NCBI RefSeq assembly: GCF_013618865.1
Contig: NZ_JABSOE010000019.1
Coordinates: 1 to 64,000, forward strand
DNA length: 64,000 nucleotides
Direction: 5' to 3'
From: Phocaeicola faecicola
GTDB taxonomy: Bacteria; Bacteroidota; Bacteroidia; Bacteroidales; Bacteroidaceae
Below the pieces are notes generated by a model. The model saw only the letters and a program-made list of their open reading frames with translations, did not search any database and was not told the DNA's origin. Both the position numbers and the translations under genes were made by a program. This document shows positions 16,209-24,764 of the stretch, in pieces; within the stretch, counting starts at the first letter, position 1; every line of letters begins with the position of its first letter.

Positions 16209-16577
16209 ATGGAAAAAGGACTTACATATACCAGTACGACTCAGGTGACTCCGGAAAATACCGCACTGACGATGGGTTCGGGAGACCTGCCTGTGTTCGC
16301 CACCCCGGCAATGGTGGCATTGATGGAAAATGCGGCCATGAATGCCGTAAAAGACCAGTTGGAAGAAGGAAGCTCTACCGTTGGCGCCTCCATCCAGATA
16401 GTACACACCAAGCCTTCGGGCATCGGAGAAACCGTTACGGCCACTGCCGTACTGGAGGAGGTGGAAGGCAGGAAACTCTCGTTCAGCGTCACTGCCAGTG
16501 ACAGCAAGGGAAAAATCGGAGAAGGAACCCATATCCGCTACATCGTAGACCGGGAACGGTTTATGAGCAAGCTGTAA
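16209..16577 (+). CDS. Hot-dog fold thioesterase, FlK-like
   Basis: This 122-residue protein matches the fluoroacetyl-CoA thioesterase-like family of hot-dog enzymes. The catalytic triad positions are conserved with exact spacing: Thr32 (VFATPAMVALME), Glu40 and His66 (QIVHTKPSGIG). This reproduces the Thr-Glu-His spacing (8 and 26 residues) of FlK. VTATAVLEEVEGRKLSFSVTASDSKGKIGEGTHIRYIV forms the expected central strands. Members outside fluoroacetate producers probably hydrolyse ordinary short acyl-CoAs; the substrate here is unknown. It is close behind the channel gene and convergent with a membrane protein gene three bases away. Confidence 0.87.
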   Translation: MEKGLTYTSTTQVTPENTALTMGSGDLPVFATPAMVALMENAAMNAVKDQLEEGSSTVGASIQIVHTKPSGIGETVTATAVLEEVEGRKLSFSVTASDSKGKIGEGTHIRYIVDRERFMSKL

Positions 16578-16580
16578 GCC

Positions 16581-17543
16581 TCAACGGTTCACTGCCCCGC
16601 AATGGGGGCAGATACCTTTTACCCGCATCTTTGCCCCGCAGTTGCCACAGGCATACGGATAGTTGGCAGAGGCACTGCGAAGATAGCGCCAGGCCATCCA
16701 GACCTGTACTGCCCATCCGATCCAGGCCAGCACGACCCATACGGATGTGAAAATGATATACAGGAAGATGCAGCAGGAACTCAGTCCGAGGAGGTAAAAC
16801 AATCCCAGGACAGCCGTTGTCTGATGAAAAAGATCATCAAGCATGGCAATGCCTACCAGCAGAATCAGCCAGATACAGGTGATAAAGCCTCCCAGCACAA
16901 AAGGCAGTTCAAACGGATTCAGGGTAGGATGATAATAATAAAATTCCCAGGTGTGCGGCATGTAATGCTGTATGGTATTATAGAGTACGGCCGCAGTAGT
17001 GAAGAGCACCGACAGCAGGACCGGGAAAATACTGTCGATATCGTTAATTCCCAAGAGTTTTATCTGCTTCTTACGTGCCGTACGGTACATGTACCAGACA
17101 AAAAAGACAGCCAGAATCAGGAAAAACGGAAGGGTATGCGCCCTGCTGAACCAATGGATGCAGCGCGAAATCGGGTCGACAGGCACCACCTGCCTCAACA
17201 GTTCCGGTTCCTTTACCCATCCCATGGTATCCTGGTCGCGGGCCACCTTCACCCAGGGTACCTGCATGCTGTCGGCAACCGGATTGCTGAACTCGGCTAC
17301 CACCAGTTCATTACCGGCAAACACCGGCAGCGAATCCCGGAAAGGCAACTGGTGCAGCCAGAGCGTATCGGAGAGGACAATCAGATTGGTATTGAAGGAA
17401 TAAGGCCGGGACACATCGCCGCACAGCGAATCCGCACAGGCGAACTCACCGGAAGCCTGCCTTCCCTGCTCCGAAGAGCATGCCAGGAAGAGCAGCAGCC
17501 CTATCCACAGAAACCCTATCTGAAAAAGTCTACTCATCGGCAT
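16581..17543 (-). CDS. Membrane protein with SH3-like and C-terminal zinc-ribbon domains
   Basis: This 320-residue protein starts with a lipoprotein-like signal (GLLLFLACSS, Cys22). The extracytoplasmic region ~50-120 contains an SH3-like segment (LPVFAGNELVVAEFS...VPWVKVARDQDTMGWVKEPEL). Five membrane helices follow between ~137 and ~290. The C-terminus is a rubredoxin-like zinc ribbon (CGNCGAKMRVKGICPHCG). With an odd number of helices the lipidated end would be outside and the zinc ribbon in the cytoplasm. Its start overlaps the end of the upstream U32 gene by 14 bases. Function unknown. Confidence 0.75.
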   Translation of the reverse strand: MPMSRLFQIGFLWIGLLLFLACSSEQGRQASGEFACADSLCGDVSRPYSFNTNLIVLSDTLWLHQLPFRDSLPVFAGNELVVAEFSNPVADSMQVPWVKVARDQDTMGWVKEPELLRQVVPVDPISRCIHWFSRAHTLPFFLILAVFFVWYMYRTARKKQIKLLGINDIDSIFPVLLSVLFTTAAVLYNTIQHYMPHTWEFYYYHPTLNPFELPFVLGGFITCIWLILLVGIAMLDDLFHQTTAVLGLFYLLGLSSCCIFLYIIFTSVWVVLAWIGWAVQVWMAWRYLRSASANYPYACGNCGAKMRVKGICPHCGAVNR

Positions 17544-19359
17544 ATACTTTCATCTGACACTGTTTACAGTCGAACTGCAACCGGAAACGGCGTCCGTCGG
17601 AGCTGACCAGACAATACGGTTCACGGTAAGGTGAACGGACTTTATGATGCACCGGACACCAGCCCATGCTGTAACGGATGCAATGCTTGCAGAACATCAG
17701 CACCGCCTTTTCCGGAGCTTCCTTTTCAAACGCAGGAGCCACTTTTCTTACGCCGTGCGAACGGTAGAACGCAGCAGCCTGGGCATTCATGACATTTCCC
17801 AGGTAAGTAAGTTCCTGTGCCGGGAACGGATGGGCAGTCTCTTTCAGGCGGCAGATTTCGTTCCGGTAACCGATTTTCCGGGCCGACAGAAGTTTGTCGA
17901 CAGCCTTACGGCGGAGTTCCGAAAGTTCGGAAGCCGGAATGAACCAGTTCTCACTCCAGTCGACAGTGATTTCCTCTGCCTCAAACGGAGTATTTCCCAG
18001 TTTGCCCAACTGATTTTTCAGATTCTCAACCTGCGGTGTACGCGCCAGTTCCTTTTCTCTCGGCAACGAGACACTGACACTGCAATCATCTTCATCGGTC
18101 AGACTCAGTGTAAAGCCGAAAGCATTCTCCGACAGCCGTATCCATACGGCGATTTTCCGTTCGGCCGACTTCTTCTGCATGGTCCGCTCAAACTCCTGGT
18201 CGAAATTGCGGTACAACTTCGTTTTCGGTTTGATACGAGGCATCTCCTGCGGAAAAAGACGGTTGTTTTCCACACGGTTTACACGGAAGCCGTGCAGTTT
18301 GCCCTGCTCGTCCATGTAGCAGAGTCCGTCACCGTTGCTGAAAGGTTTTACCCCCGCAACCGTCAGCCAGTTGCCACGCACTTCCTTTACCGTACCCACT
18401 TCCTCACCCAAAGACTTCGGAGTATCGAAAGAAAAGATACCCGGATTGCGTCCGTGTACAAAATAGTCGGTGAATCCGCGGCTGAAACTCTTGTCCAACT
18501 GAGGCCGGAAAGCCAGGTGTACCCTACCGGAAGAAGCCCGGCAGTATTCTTTCCGCCGCTTCAGTATCGCATCCAGCTTCTGACGGTAATACGCCGTTAC
18601 ATTCTTCACATAAGACACATCCTTGAGACGTCCCTCAATCTTCAGGGAAGACGCACCGGCATCGAGCAAGGCCTCCAGGTTCTCACTCTGATTCATGTCT
18701 TTCAGCGACAGCAGATGCTTGTTGCGGGCTATCACCTTACCGTCGGCATCGACCAGGTCGAAGCCCAGACGGCAGAACTGCGCACATTCTCCCCGGTTGG
18801 CACTGCGTCCGTAACAAGCCTGACTCACATAGCACTGTCCGCTGTAGCTTACACACAGTGCCCCGTGTACGAAGACCTCCAGCGGCGTATCCGGACAGGC
18901 CGAATGAATGCGCGCAATCTCATCCAGCGTCAGTTCACGGGCCAGCACCACCTGCCGGAAACCGGCTTCTGCCAGGAACTTCACTTTCTGAGGAGTACGG
19001 TTGTCCATCTGCGTACTGGCATGCAAGGGAATAGGCGGCAGGTTCAAGCGGGTAATTCCCATATCCTGCACAATCAGCGCATCCACCCCCACCCGATACA
19101 AGTCCCATATCATGGCTTCCGTTTCCGACAATTCCTCGTCACGCAAAATGGTGTTGACCGTCACATAAATGCGTACATTATAAATATGTGCATAGCGCAC
19201 CAGTTCCGCAATATCCTCCAGAGAGTTTCCGGCAGCAGCACGCGCCCCGAAACGCGGGGCTCCAATATAAATGGCATCGGCTCCGTGGTTTACCGCCTCG
19301 ATTCCACATTCCAGGTTCTTGGCCGGCGCCAGCAGTTCAATAGGACGTTGTTTCAGCAT
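17530..19359 (-). CDS. Peptidase U32 family protein (RlhA/TrhP-like)
   Basis: This 609-residue protein has an N-terminal TIM-barrel U32 domain (PIELLAPAKNLECGIEAVNHGADAIYIGAPRFGAR). It carries the family signature LEVFVHGALCVSYSGQCYVSQACYGRSANRGECAQFCR at ~160-200, whose cysteines likely bind an iron-sulfur cluster. A DUF3656-like middle region follows, then a Cys-rich C-terminal part (CKHCIRYSMGWCPVHH, FDCKQCQMKVY). E. coli relatives hydroxylate rRNA or tRNA (RlhA, TrhP) rather than act as proteases, so RNA modification is the likelier role. I start at the ATG at 19359, just past the metA stop (19367); a longer frame to 19410 would overlap metA. Confidence 0.87.
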   Translation of the reverse strand: MLKQRPIELLAPAKNLECGIEAVNHGADAIYIGAPRFGARAAAGNSLEDIAELVRYAHIYNVRIYVTVNTILRDEELSETEAMIWDLYRVGVDALIVQDMGITRLNLPPIPLHASTQMDNRTPQKVKFLAEAGFRQVVLARELTLDEIARIHSACPDTPLEVFVHGALCVSYSGQCYVSQACYGRSANRGECAQFCRLGFDLVDADGKVIARNKHLLSLKDMNQSENLEALLDAGASSLKIEGRLKDVSYVKNVTAYYRQKLDAILKRRKEYCRASSGRVHLAFRPQLDKSFSRGFTDYFVHGRNPGIFSFDTPKSLGEEVGTVKEVRGNWLTVAGVKPFSNGDGLCYMDEQGKLHGFRVNRVENNRLFPQEMPRIKPKTKLYRNFDQEFERTMQKKSAERKIAVWIRLSENAFGFTLSLTDEDDCSVSVSLPREKELARTPQVENLKNQLGKLGNTPFEAEEITVDWSENWFIPASELSELRRKAVDKLLSARKIGYRNEICRLKETAHPFPAQELTYLGNVMNAQAAAFYRSHGVRKVAPAFEKEAPEKAVLMFCKHCIRYSMGWCPVHHKVRSPYREPYCLVSSDGRRFRLQFDCKQCQMKVYADE

Positions 19360-19366
19360 GACTTGA

Positions 19367-20290
19367 TTACTTGATTTCGTTGATGTCGTATGGAGTTTCT
19401 TGATATACATAATAATTCAGCCAGTTGGCAAACAGCAGGTTGGCCACACTGCGCCAGCGTACCAGCGGTCCCTGTTCCGGATCATTGTTCCGGTAATAAT
19501 TCCGGGGAATCTCAATCGGGAGTCCCTTGCCCAGGTCGCGCCGGTATTCCGTATCCAGCGTATAAGGTGAATACTCCGAATGGCCGGTCACAAAGAACTC
19601 ACGTCCGCCCCGTGCCATCACCATGTGTACCCCCGACTCTGCCGATTCCGAGATAATCTGCAGTTCCGGACAACGGTCGATATCGCTGCGTCTCACCTCC
19701 GTATGGCGGCTGTGAGGCACAAAGAAAGTATCATCGAATCCGCGGAAAATGGGCAATTGCTTGAATCCCTCGCAGATCTGATGTTCAAAAATACCGAACA
19801 TCTTCTTTTCGAGCGGATATTTGGGAATTCCATAATGATGATACAAGCCCGCCTGTGCAGCCCAGCAAATGTAGAAAGTCGATGTCACGTGCGTACGGGT
19901 CCAGTCAAAGATTTCCTGAATTTCCGTCCAGTAGTTCACTTCCTCGAAATCCAGGTGCTCCACGGGAGCTCCGGTAATGATCATTCCATCGAACTTCTGG
20001 TCGCGAAGCACATCGAAGTCGTGATAGAATGCCTTCATGTGCTCAATCGGCGTATTCTTGGAAGTATGACTTTTCAGTTTCATGAAGCAAACCTCAATCT
20101 GAAGCGGTGAGTTCGACAACAACCGGATCAGGTCGGTCTCGGTAGTCACCTTGATGGGCATCAGATTCAGGATGACGATCCGGAGCGGACGGATATCCTG
20201 AGTGGTCGCACGAGAGCTGTCGATTACGAATATATTCTCTTCTTTCAGTAAATCGATAGCGGGTAATTTATCGGGTAAGTTTAATGGCAT
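19367..20290 (-). CDS. metA: Homoserine O-acetyltransferase (MetA type)
   Basis: This 307-residue enzyme activates homoserine for methionine synthesis. Catalytic Cys142 lies in YICWAAQAG, Lys47 in LMPIKV, and the His/Glu pair at His237/Glu239 in GHSEY. Residue 111 is Glu (GAPVEHLDFEEVNYW). In this family Glu at 111 marks use of acetyl-CoA and Gly marks succinyl-CoA as in E. coli, so O-acetylhomoserine is the expected product. It is followed after 7 bases by the U32 gene and has a promoter-like box upstream. Confidence 0.95.
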   Translation of the reverse strand: MPLNLPDKLPAIDLLKEENIFVIDSSRATTQDIRPLRIVILNLMPIKVTTETDLIRLLSNSPLQIEVCFMKLKSHTSKNTPIEHMKAFYHDFDVLRDQKFDGMIITGAPVEHLDFEEVNYWTEIQEIFDWTRTHVTSTFYICWAAQAGLYHHYGIPKYPLEKKMFGIFEHQICEGFKQLPIFRGFDDTFFVPHSRHTEVRRSDIDRCPELQIISESAESGVHMVMARGGREFFVTGHSEYSPYTLDTEYRRDLGKGLPIEIPRNYYRNNDPEQGPLVRWRSVANLLFANWLNYYVYQETPYDINEIK

Positions 20291-20315
20291 TTTCCTTTAA
20301 TTTTCAGTTTCTCTG

Positions 20316-20323
20316 CAAAAGTA
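20316..20323 (-). promoter_or_regulatory. Probable -7 element of the metA promoter
   Basis: TACTTTTG on the minus strand fits TAnnTTTG and is 26 bases before the metA start. The TolC-gene terminator lies just upstream. Confidence 0.55.
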
Positions 20324-20347
20324 GAAAATTCTTCAGAATCTCTTGGT

Positions 20348-20398
20348 AAAAAAATACGGAGAATCGGTGGCTTTCGGCATTGTCCACCGTTTCTCCGT
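20348..20398 (-). terminator. Terminator of the metal efflux operon
   Basis: Arms 20356-20370 and 20384-20398 (ACGGAGAA.CGGTGG / CCACCG.TTCTCCGT) form a long stem, followed on the minus strand by ATTTTTTTACC. It is 25 bases after the TolC stop codon. Confidence 0.88.
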
Positions 20399-20422
20399 AG
20401 GATAATCAACCGTATTGCTGTC

Positions 20423-21601
20423 TTACAGGCGGTGCTTGTAGAGAGCGGCTATCAGTTTCTGATACTGGTTCTCGACCTCCATATATGCCTGCAGGTTACG
20501 GTATACGGCATCGGCCTCCGTGTAATACTCAATCACGGAAAGCTGTCCGGCCTTGACCGCTTCCTTCAACAATCCCAAGGTCTCGTACATCAGCGGCACA
20601 TCGTATGTCTGCAGGGTTTTCTGCAACTGCTGCACTTCGTTGAAGCGGCTCTGTACCTGTGCCTCTGCCTGCAGACGGACATTGTCCAGCTGGTACTGTG
20701 CGCCGACCGCCTGAGCCTTGGCGATTTTCACTTTTTTCCGTCCGTTGAAGAGCGGGAGACTTCCCCCGATCAGGAAACCGTTGCTTTTCTCTCCCAGCGA
20801 CGTATTCCGACGATAGCCGACCTCCAGTTTCGGCAACCAGTTCTGACGGTTGACGCTCACGTTCTTCGCTGCCGACTGTGCAGCGGCATCGGCTGCCAGC
20901 AAAACCGCATCGCCGGCCATTACCTCATCGTATACCGCATTGTAATCGGTGACAGGTGCCACAGCAGGATAATCCTTCAAGGCAAATTCCAAAGGCATAT
21001 TCCCGTTCAAAGCCAACAAGCTCTGCAGGGCTGTCCGGTGAGCTACCTCATTCTGTGCCACTTCCGTCCGCACATTCATCCGTTCCATCTTGATTTTGTT
21101 GACTTCCAGGACACCGGCATCTCCTTCTTCCAGGCGTTTCTGAAACAAAGCCAGCAGTTCGTCGGCATTCTTTCCGCGCTCACTCAGCAGTGCCTGCTTC
21201 TTGTTCAGGAAAATCAAGTCCAGACAGAGGTTTTTCGCATTCAGCAGGACGGTGCGTCTCACCTCCTCCTGCTGATGATTCAATGCACTGTGCTGCAGCT
21301 TACCAGCCTTGCTGCGGGCTGCATACAGTGTAGGAAAGTCGAATCCCTGGCTCACCACCAGTTCGGAACTGACTACCCCGCTCACGTCTTTGGAAAAGAA
21401 CGGACTGTAAGAGACTGAAGGACCTTCCAGGCTGTTCTGCAGATTCACCTCCATGCGGGCTGCCTCAGTCAGCTGCTGCTGTGCCTGAAGTTCCTTATTG
21501 TGCTGCTCCACCGAACGGAGTATCTCTTCTATATTATTCTGGGCCTGCATACCTGCCGAACAGGCCAGGCATACCATCGCCATGATGCATTTCTTTTTCA
21601 T
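20423..21601 (-). CDS. TolC family outer-membrane efflux protein (CusC/CzcC-like)
   Basis: This 392-residue protein has a signal peptide (MKKKCIMAMVCLACSAGMQAQ). The rest is long heptad-rich helices with two outer-membrane-efflux repeats (NNIEEILRSVEQHNKELQAQQQLTEAARMEVNLQNSLEGP; NVSVNRQNWLPKLEVGYRRNT). VSQGFDFPTLYAARSKAGKL and LFNGRKKVKIAKAQAVGAQYQL mark the channel strands. It is last in a DUF6769-adaptor-pump-TolC operon, 44 bases after the pump gene, so it forms the exit duct of a heavy-metal tripartite pump. Confidence 0.9.
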   Translation of the reverse strand: MKKKCIMAMVCLACSAGMQAQNNIEEILRSVEQHNKELQAQQQLTEAARMEVNLQNSLEGPSVSYSPFFSKDVSGVVSSELVVSQGFDFPTLYAARSKAGKLQHSALNHQQEEVRRTVLLNAKNLCLDLIFLNKKQALLSERGKNADELLALFQKRLEEGDAGVLEVNKIKMERMNVRTEVAQNEVAHRTALQSLLALNGNMPLEFALKDYPAVAPVTDYNAVYDEVMAGDAVLLAADAAAQSAAKNVSVNRQNWLPKLEVGYRRNTSLGEKSNGFLIGGSLPLFNGRKKVKIAKAQAVGAQYQLDNVRLQAEAQVQSRFNEVQQLQKTLQTYDVPLMYETLGLLKEAVKAGQLSVIEYYTEADAVYRNLQAYMEVENQYQKLIAALYKHRL

Positions 21602-21645
21602 AACAAGCAGTTTAATTCATTTATACACAACCTCTATCAACAACC

Positions 21646-24600
21646 TCATCCTTTATTTGCCCTGGGAGTACGATTCATCAGTTCATACACAATCGGTACG
21701 ATGAAACCGTTCAGGAAGGTTGACGTCAGCAGTCCTCCCAAAATCACCTTGGCCATCGGACTCTGGATTTCATTACCCGACAAGTCTCCGCGCAAGGCCA
21801 GCGGAATCAGTGCCAGCGCAGAAGAAAGGGCAGTCATCAGAATCGGGTTCAGACGGTCGAGCGAGCCGTGCACGATACTCTCACGGAGCTCCATATGCTC
21901 CTGTTCACGCAACAGATTATAATGACTGATCAGCAGCATTCCGTTTCGGGTAGCAATACCGAACAACGAAATAAATCCGATAATGGCAGGGATACTCACC
22001 TCATCGATGGTCAGCCACAAGGCAAAGACTCCTCCGATCAACGCCAGGGGCAGGTTCAGCAAAATTACTCCACTCTGGGCCGCATTCTTGAACTGCATGT
22101 AAAGCAGCAGGAAAATCACGACGATACTCATCAGCGAAGCAAGCAGCAGTACACGACTGGCGGCCTGTTCACTTTCGAACTGTCCTCCATATTCCACGTG
22201 ATAACCTTCCGGAAGGCTGACTTCCTTTTCCACACGTTCCTGAATGTCATTCACCACACTGCGCAAGTCGCGTCCGCTCGTATTCGCCGAAATCACAATC
22301 TTACGCTTTACATTCTCGCGGTTGATCGTATTCGGTCCGGTAGAAGATACCACATCGGCCACGTACGTCAGCGGAATCTTGCGTCCCAGGGCATCGTCAA
22401 TCATCAGGTTGCGGATACGTTCCATCGAATTGCGGTTTCCTTCCGAAGCACGCACCACCAGATTGAATGATTTTCCCTTTTCATACACCTGTGAGACCAC
22501 TTCACCCGCCATATTCACCGTAACAAACTCGTTGAACTGAGGCAAGGTAATGCCATATCGTGCCAGTAACTCTCTGCGGGGAACAATCTTCAGTTCGGGA
22601 CGTTCAATCTGCTGCTCCACATTCAAATCGGCAATTCCCTCCACATCCGCCACAGCAGCCTTTATCTGGTTGCCGATCATGAACATGCGGTTCAGATCAT
22701 CTCCGAAAAGTTTGATGGCAATACTGGCCTGAGTACCACTCAGCATCGCATCAATACGGTGACTGATGGGCTGTCCGATTTCAATATTGGCTCCGGTAAT
22801 GACCGAAAGTTTGCGACGGACCTCATCCAACAGTTCCGCATGCGAACGACCGTCCAGTTCAAAAGGAGCCTCAATCTCAGAAACATTCACGCCCAGCGCA
22901 TGCTCATCCAGTTCGGCACGTCCGGTTTTCCGGGCCACCGTTTTAATCTCCGGAATAGAAAGCAGCAGTTCTTCTGCCTGACGGCCGATTTTGTCCGACT
23001 CCTCCAGAGAGATTCCCGGCATGGAACTGACATTTATGGTAAAAGAGCCCTCATTAAAAGGAGGCAGGAAACTGTGTCCCAGGGTAAAGAATACGCCCAG
23101 TGCCATCACCAGCAGCACACCGGTGCATCCCAGTACCGTCTTCTTATGATCCAGTGCCCACAGCAGTCCGCGTTCGTAATACTTTCGGAGCCAAACGGCC
23201 AGGAACGCTTCTTTAGGCAACCCGTTTTCTTTTACGTTCCGTCCGAGCAGGTAACTGCAAAGTACCGGTGTCAGCGTCAGGGCTACCAGCGTAGAAGCAA
23301 AGAGGGCCACGATAAATGCAATGCCCAGCGGCACCAGCATACGGCCTTCCATGCCACTCAGGAAGAACAAAGGCACGAAGCTGACCACAATGATCAGCGT
23401 AGAGTTCAGAATCGGCATACGTACCTCACGCGAAGCCTGAAAGACCACTTCACGCACCGGAAGCCGCTGCTCCACCGGAAGCATCCGGTTCTGCCGCAAA
23501 TGTTTCCATACGTTTTCTACGTCTACGATGGCATCATCCACCAGTGAACCGATGGCAATGGCCATACCTCCCAGACTCATGGTATTGATGCTCAGCCCCA
23601 TGTAATGAAGCACCAGAATGGCCACCACCAGCGACAAAGGCAGGGTAACCAGAGAAATCACCGTAGTACGTACATTGGCAAGGAAGAGGAACAATACGAT
23701 CACTACAAAAATCGCTCCTTCATACAAGGAACTCTGTACGTTACTGATGGCACTCTCGATAAAACGCGACTGCCGGAAAATATCTGTCGAAATCTTGACA
23801 TCGGCCGGCAGGTTCTTCTGCAAATCAGCCAGTGCCGCCTCCAGTTTCTCTGTCAGTTCAATGGTTCCGGTATTGGGCTGCTTGGTCACCGTAACCAATA
23901 CGGCCGGCTTTCCCTTTTCAGAAGCCAGTCCCAGTTTCGGCTGCTGTGCCCCGATTCTGACATCGGCCACATCTTCCAGCATGACCGGAGTACCGTTGAC
24001 TGTCTTCACTACCGAACGTGCCATCTTGTTCACATCCTCGGTAGAAAGCACTCCTCTGACAATGTATTCGTTTCCATATTCATAAATCACCCCACCGTTG
24101 GTGTTCTGGTTCATGTTACGGGTAGCCTCCATCACCTCTCCCAGCGTCACCCCGTAATGCATCATCCGCTCAGGGTGCAGCAAGATCTGATATTCCTTGA
24201 TATCGCCGCCCAACACAGCCACCTGCGCCACACCTCCGGTAGAGAGAAGGCGCGGCCGGATGGTCCAGTCGGCCAGCGTACGCAAGTCGAGCATGGAAGT
24301 ACTGTCGGCAGTCAGTCCCACAATCAGCAATTCCCCCAGGATAGAAGACTGAGGTCCTAAAGTCGGCTTTCCTACGTAGTCAGGAAGCCCCTCTGCAGCA
24401 GCAGCCAGCTTCTCCGATACAATCTGACGGGCCAGATAAATATCCGTATCCCAATTAAATTCCACCCATACCACCGAAAAACCGTTGGTAGAAGAAGAAC
24501 GCACACGACGTACTCCCGTAGCCCCGTTGACCGCAGTCTCAATCGGGAAAGTCACAATCTGCTCTACCTCTTCGGCAGCCATTCCCCGGGCCTCTGTCAT

Positions 24601-24747
24601 CACCACCACCGTAGGCGCATTCAAGTCGGGAAACACATCCACCTCTGTATGAAAAGCAGTATAGGTACCTCCCACCAGCAACAAAATCGAAGCTACTAGA
24701 ACCAGCAGACGGTTCTGTAACGAAAAGTGTATAATTTTATTCAGCAT
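21646..24747 (-). CDS. Heavy-metal RND efflux pump, CusA/CzcA family
   Basis: This 1033-residue inner-membrane proton antiporter starts with TM1 (LLVLVASILLLVGGTYTAF) and VDVFPDLNAPTVVVMTEARGMAAEEVEQIVTFPIE, hallmarks of the heavy-metal branch. GGMAIAIGSLVDDAIVDVENVWKHL in TM4 carries the Asp/Asp/Glu proton-relay pattern of CzcA/CusA. The periplasmic half includes GTQASIAIKLFGDD and the C-terminal TM block FISLFGIATRNGMLLISHYN. A TTG-started frame reaches 24768 into the adaptor gene; I take the ATG at 24747, 17 bases after the adaptor stop. The metal (Cu/Ag versus Zn/Co/Cd) cannot be settled from sequence, though the His-rich partners favour a soft or borderline metal. Confidence 0.93.
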   Translation of the reverse strand: MLNKIIHFSLQNRLLVLVASILLLVGGTYTAFHTEVDVFPDLNAPTVVVMTEARGMAAEEVEQIVTFPIETAVNGATGVRRVRSSSTNGFSVVWVEFNWDTDIYLARQIVSEKLAAAAEGLPDYVGKPTLGPQSSILGELLIVGLTADSTSMLDLRTLADWTIRPRLLSTGGVAQVAVLGGDIKEYQILLHPERMMHYGVTLGEVMEATRNMNQNTNGGVIYEYGNEYIVRGVLSTEDVNKMARSVVKTVNGTPVMLEDVADVRIGAQQPKLGLASEKGKPAVLVTVTKQPNTGTIELTEKLEAALADLQKNLPADVKISTDIFRQSRFIESAISNVQSSLYEGAIFVVIVLFLFLANVRTTVISLVTLPLSLVVAILVLHYMGLSINTMSLGGMAIAIGSLVDDAIVDVENVWKHLRQNRMLPVEQRLPVREVVFQASREVRMPILNSTLIIVVSFVPLFFLSGMEGRMLVPLGIAFIVALFASTLVALTLTPVLCSYLLGRNVKENGLPKEAFLAVWLRKYYERGLLWALDHKKTVLGCTGVLLVMALGVFFTLGHSFLPPFNEGSFTINVSSMPGISLEESDKIGRQAEELLLSIPEIKTVARKTGRAELDEHALGVNVSEIEAPFELDGRSHAELLDEVRRKLSVITGANIEIGQPISHRIDAMLSGTQASIAIKLFGDDLNRMFMIGNQIKAAVADVEGIADLNVEQQIERPELKIVPRRELLARYGITLPQFNEFVTVNMAGEVVSQVYEKGKSFNLVVRASEGNRNSMERIRNLMIDDALGRKIPLTYVADVVSSTGPNTINRENVKRKIVISANTSGRDLRSVVNDIQERVEKEVSLPEGYHVEYGGQFESEQAASRVLLLASLMSIVVIFLLLYMQFKNAAQSGVILLNLPLALIGGVFALWLTIDEVSIPAIIGFISLFGIATRNGMLLISHYNLLREQEHMELRESIVHGSLDRLNPILMTALSSALALIPLALRGDLSGNEIQSPMAKVILGGLLTSTFLNGFIVPIVYELMNRTPRANKG

Positions 24748-24764
24748 AGTCCGTATACTTTTTC

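Noticed and set aside
17644-19374. 576-codon open frame on the plus strand opposite the U32 gene
   Set aside because: It mirrors the U32 coding frame, has low-complexity His/Gln/Arg-rich translation and no recognisable domain. The minus-strand gene has clear family motifs throughout.
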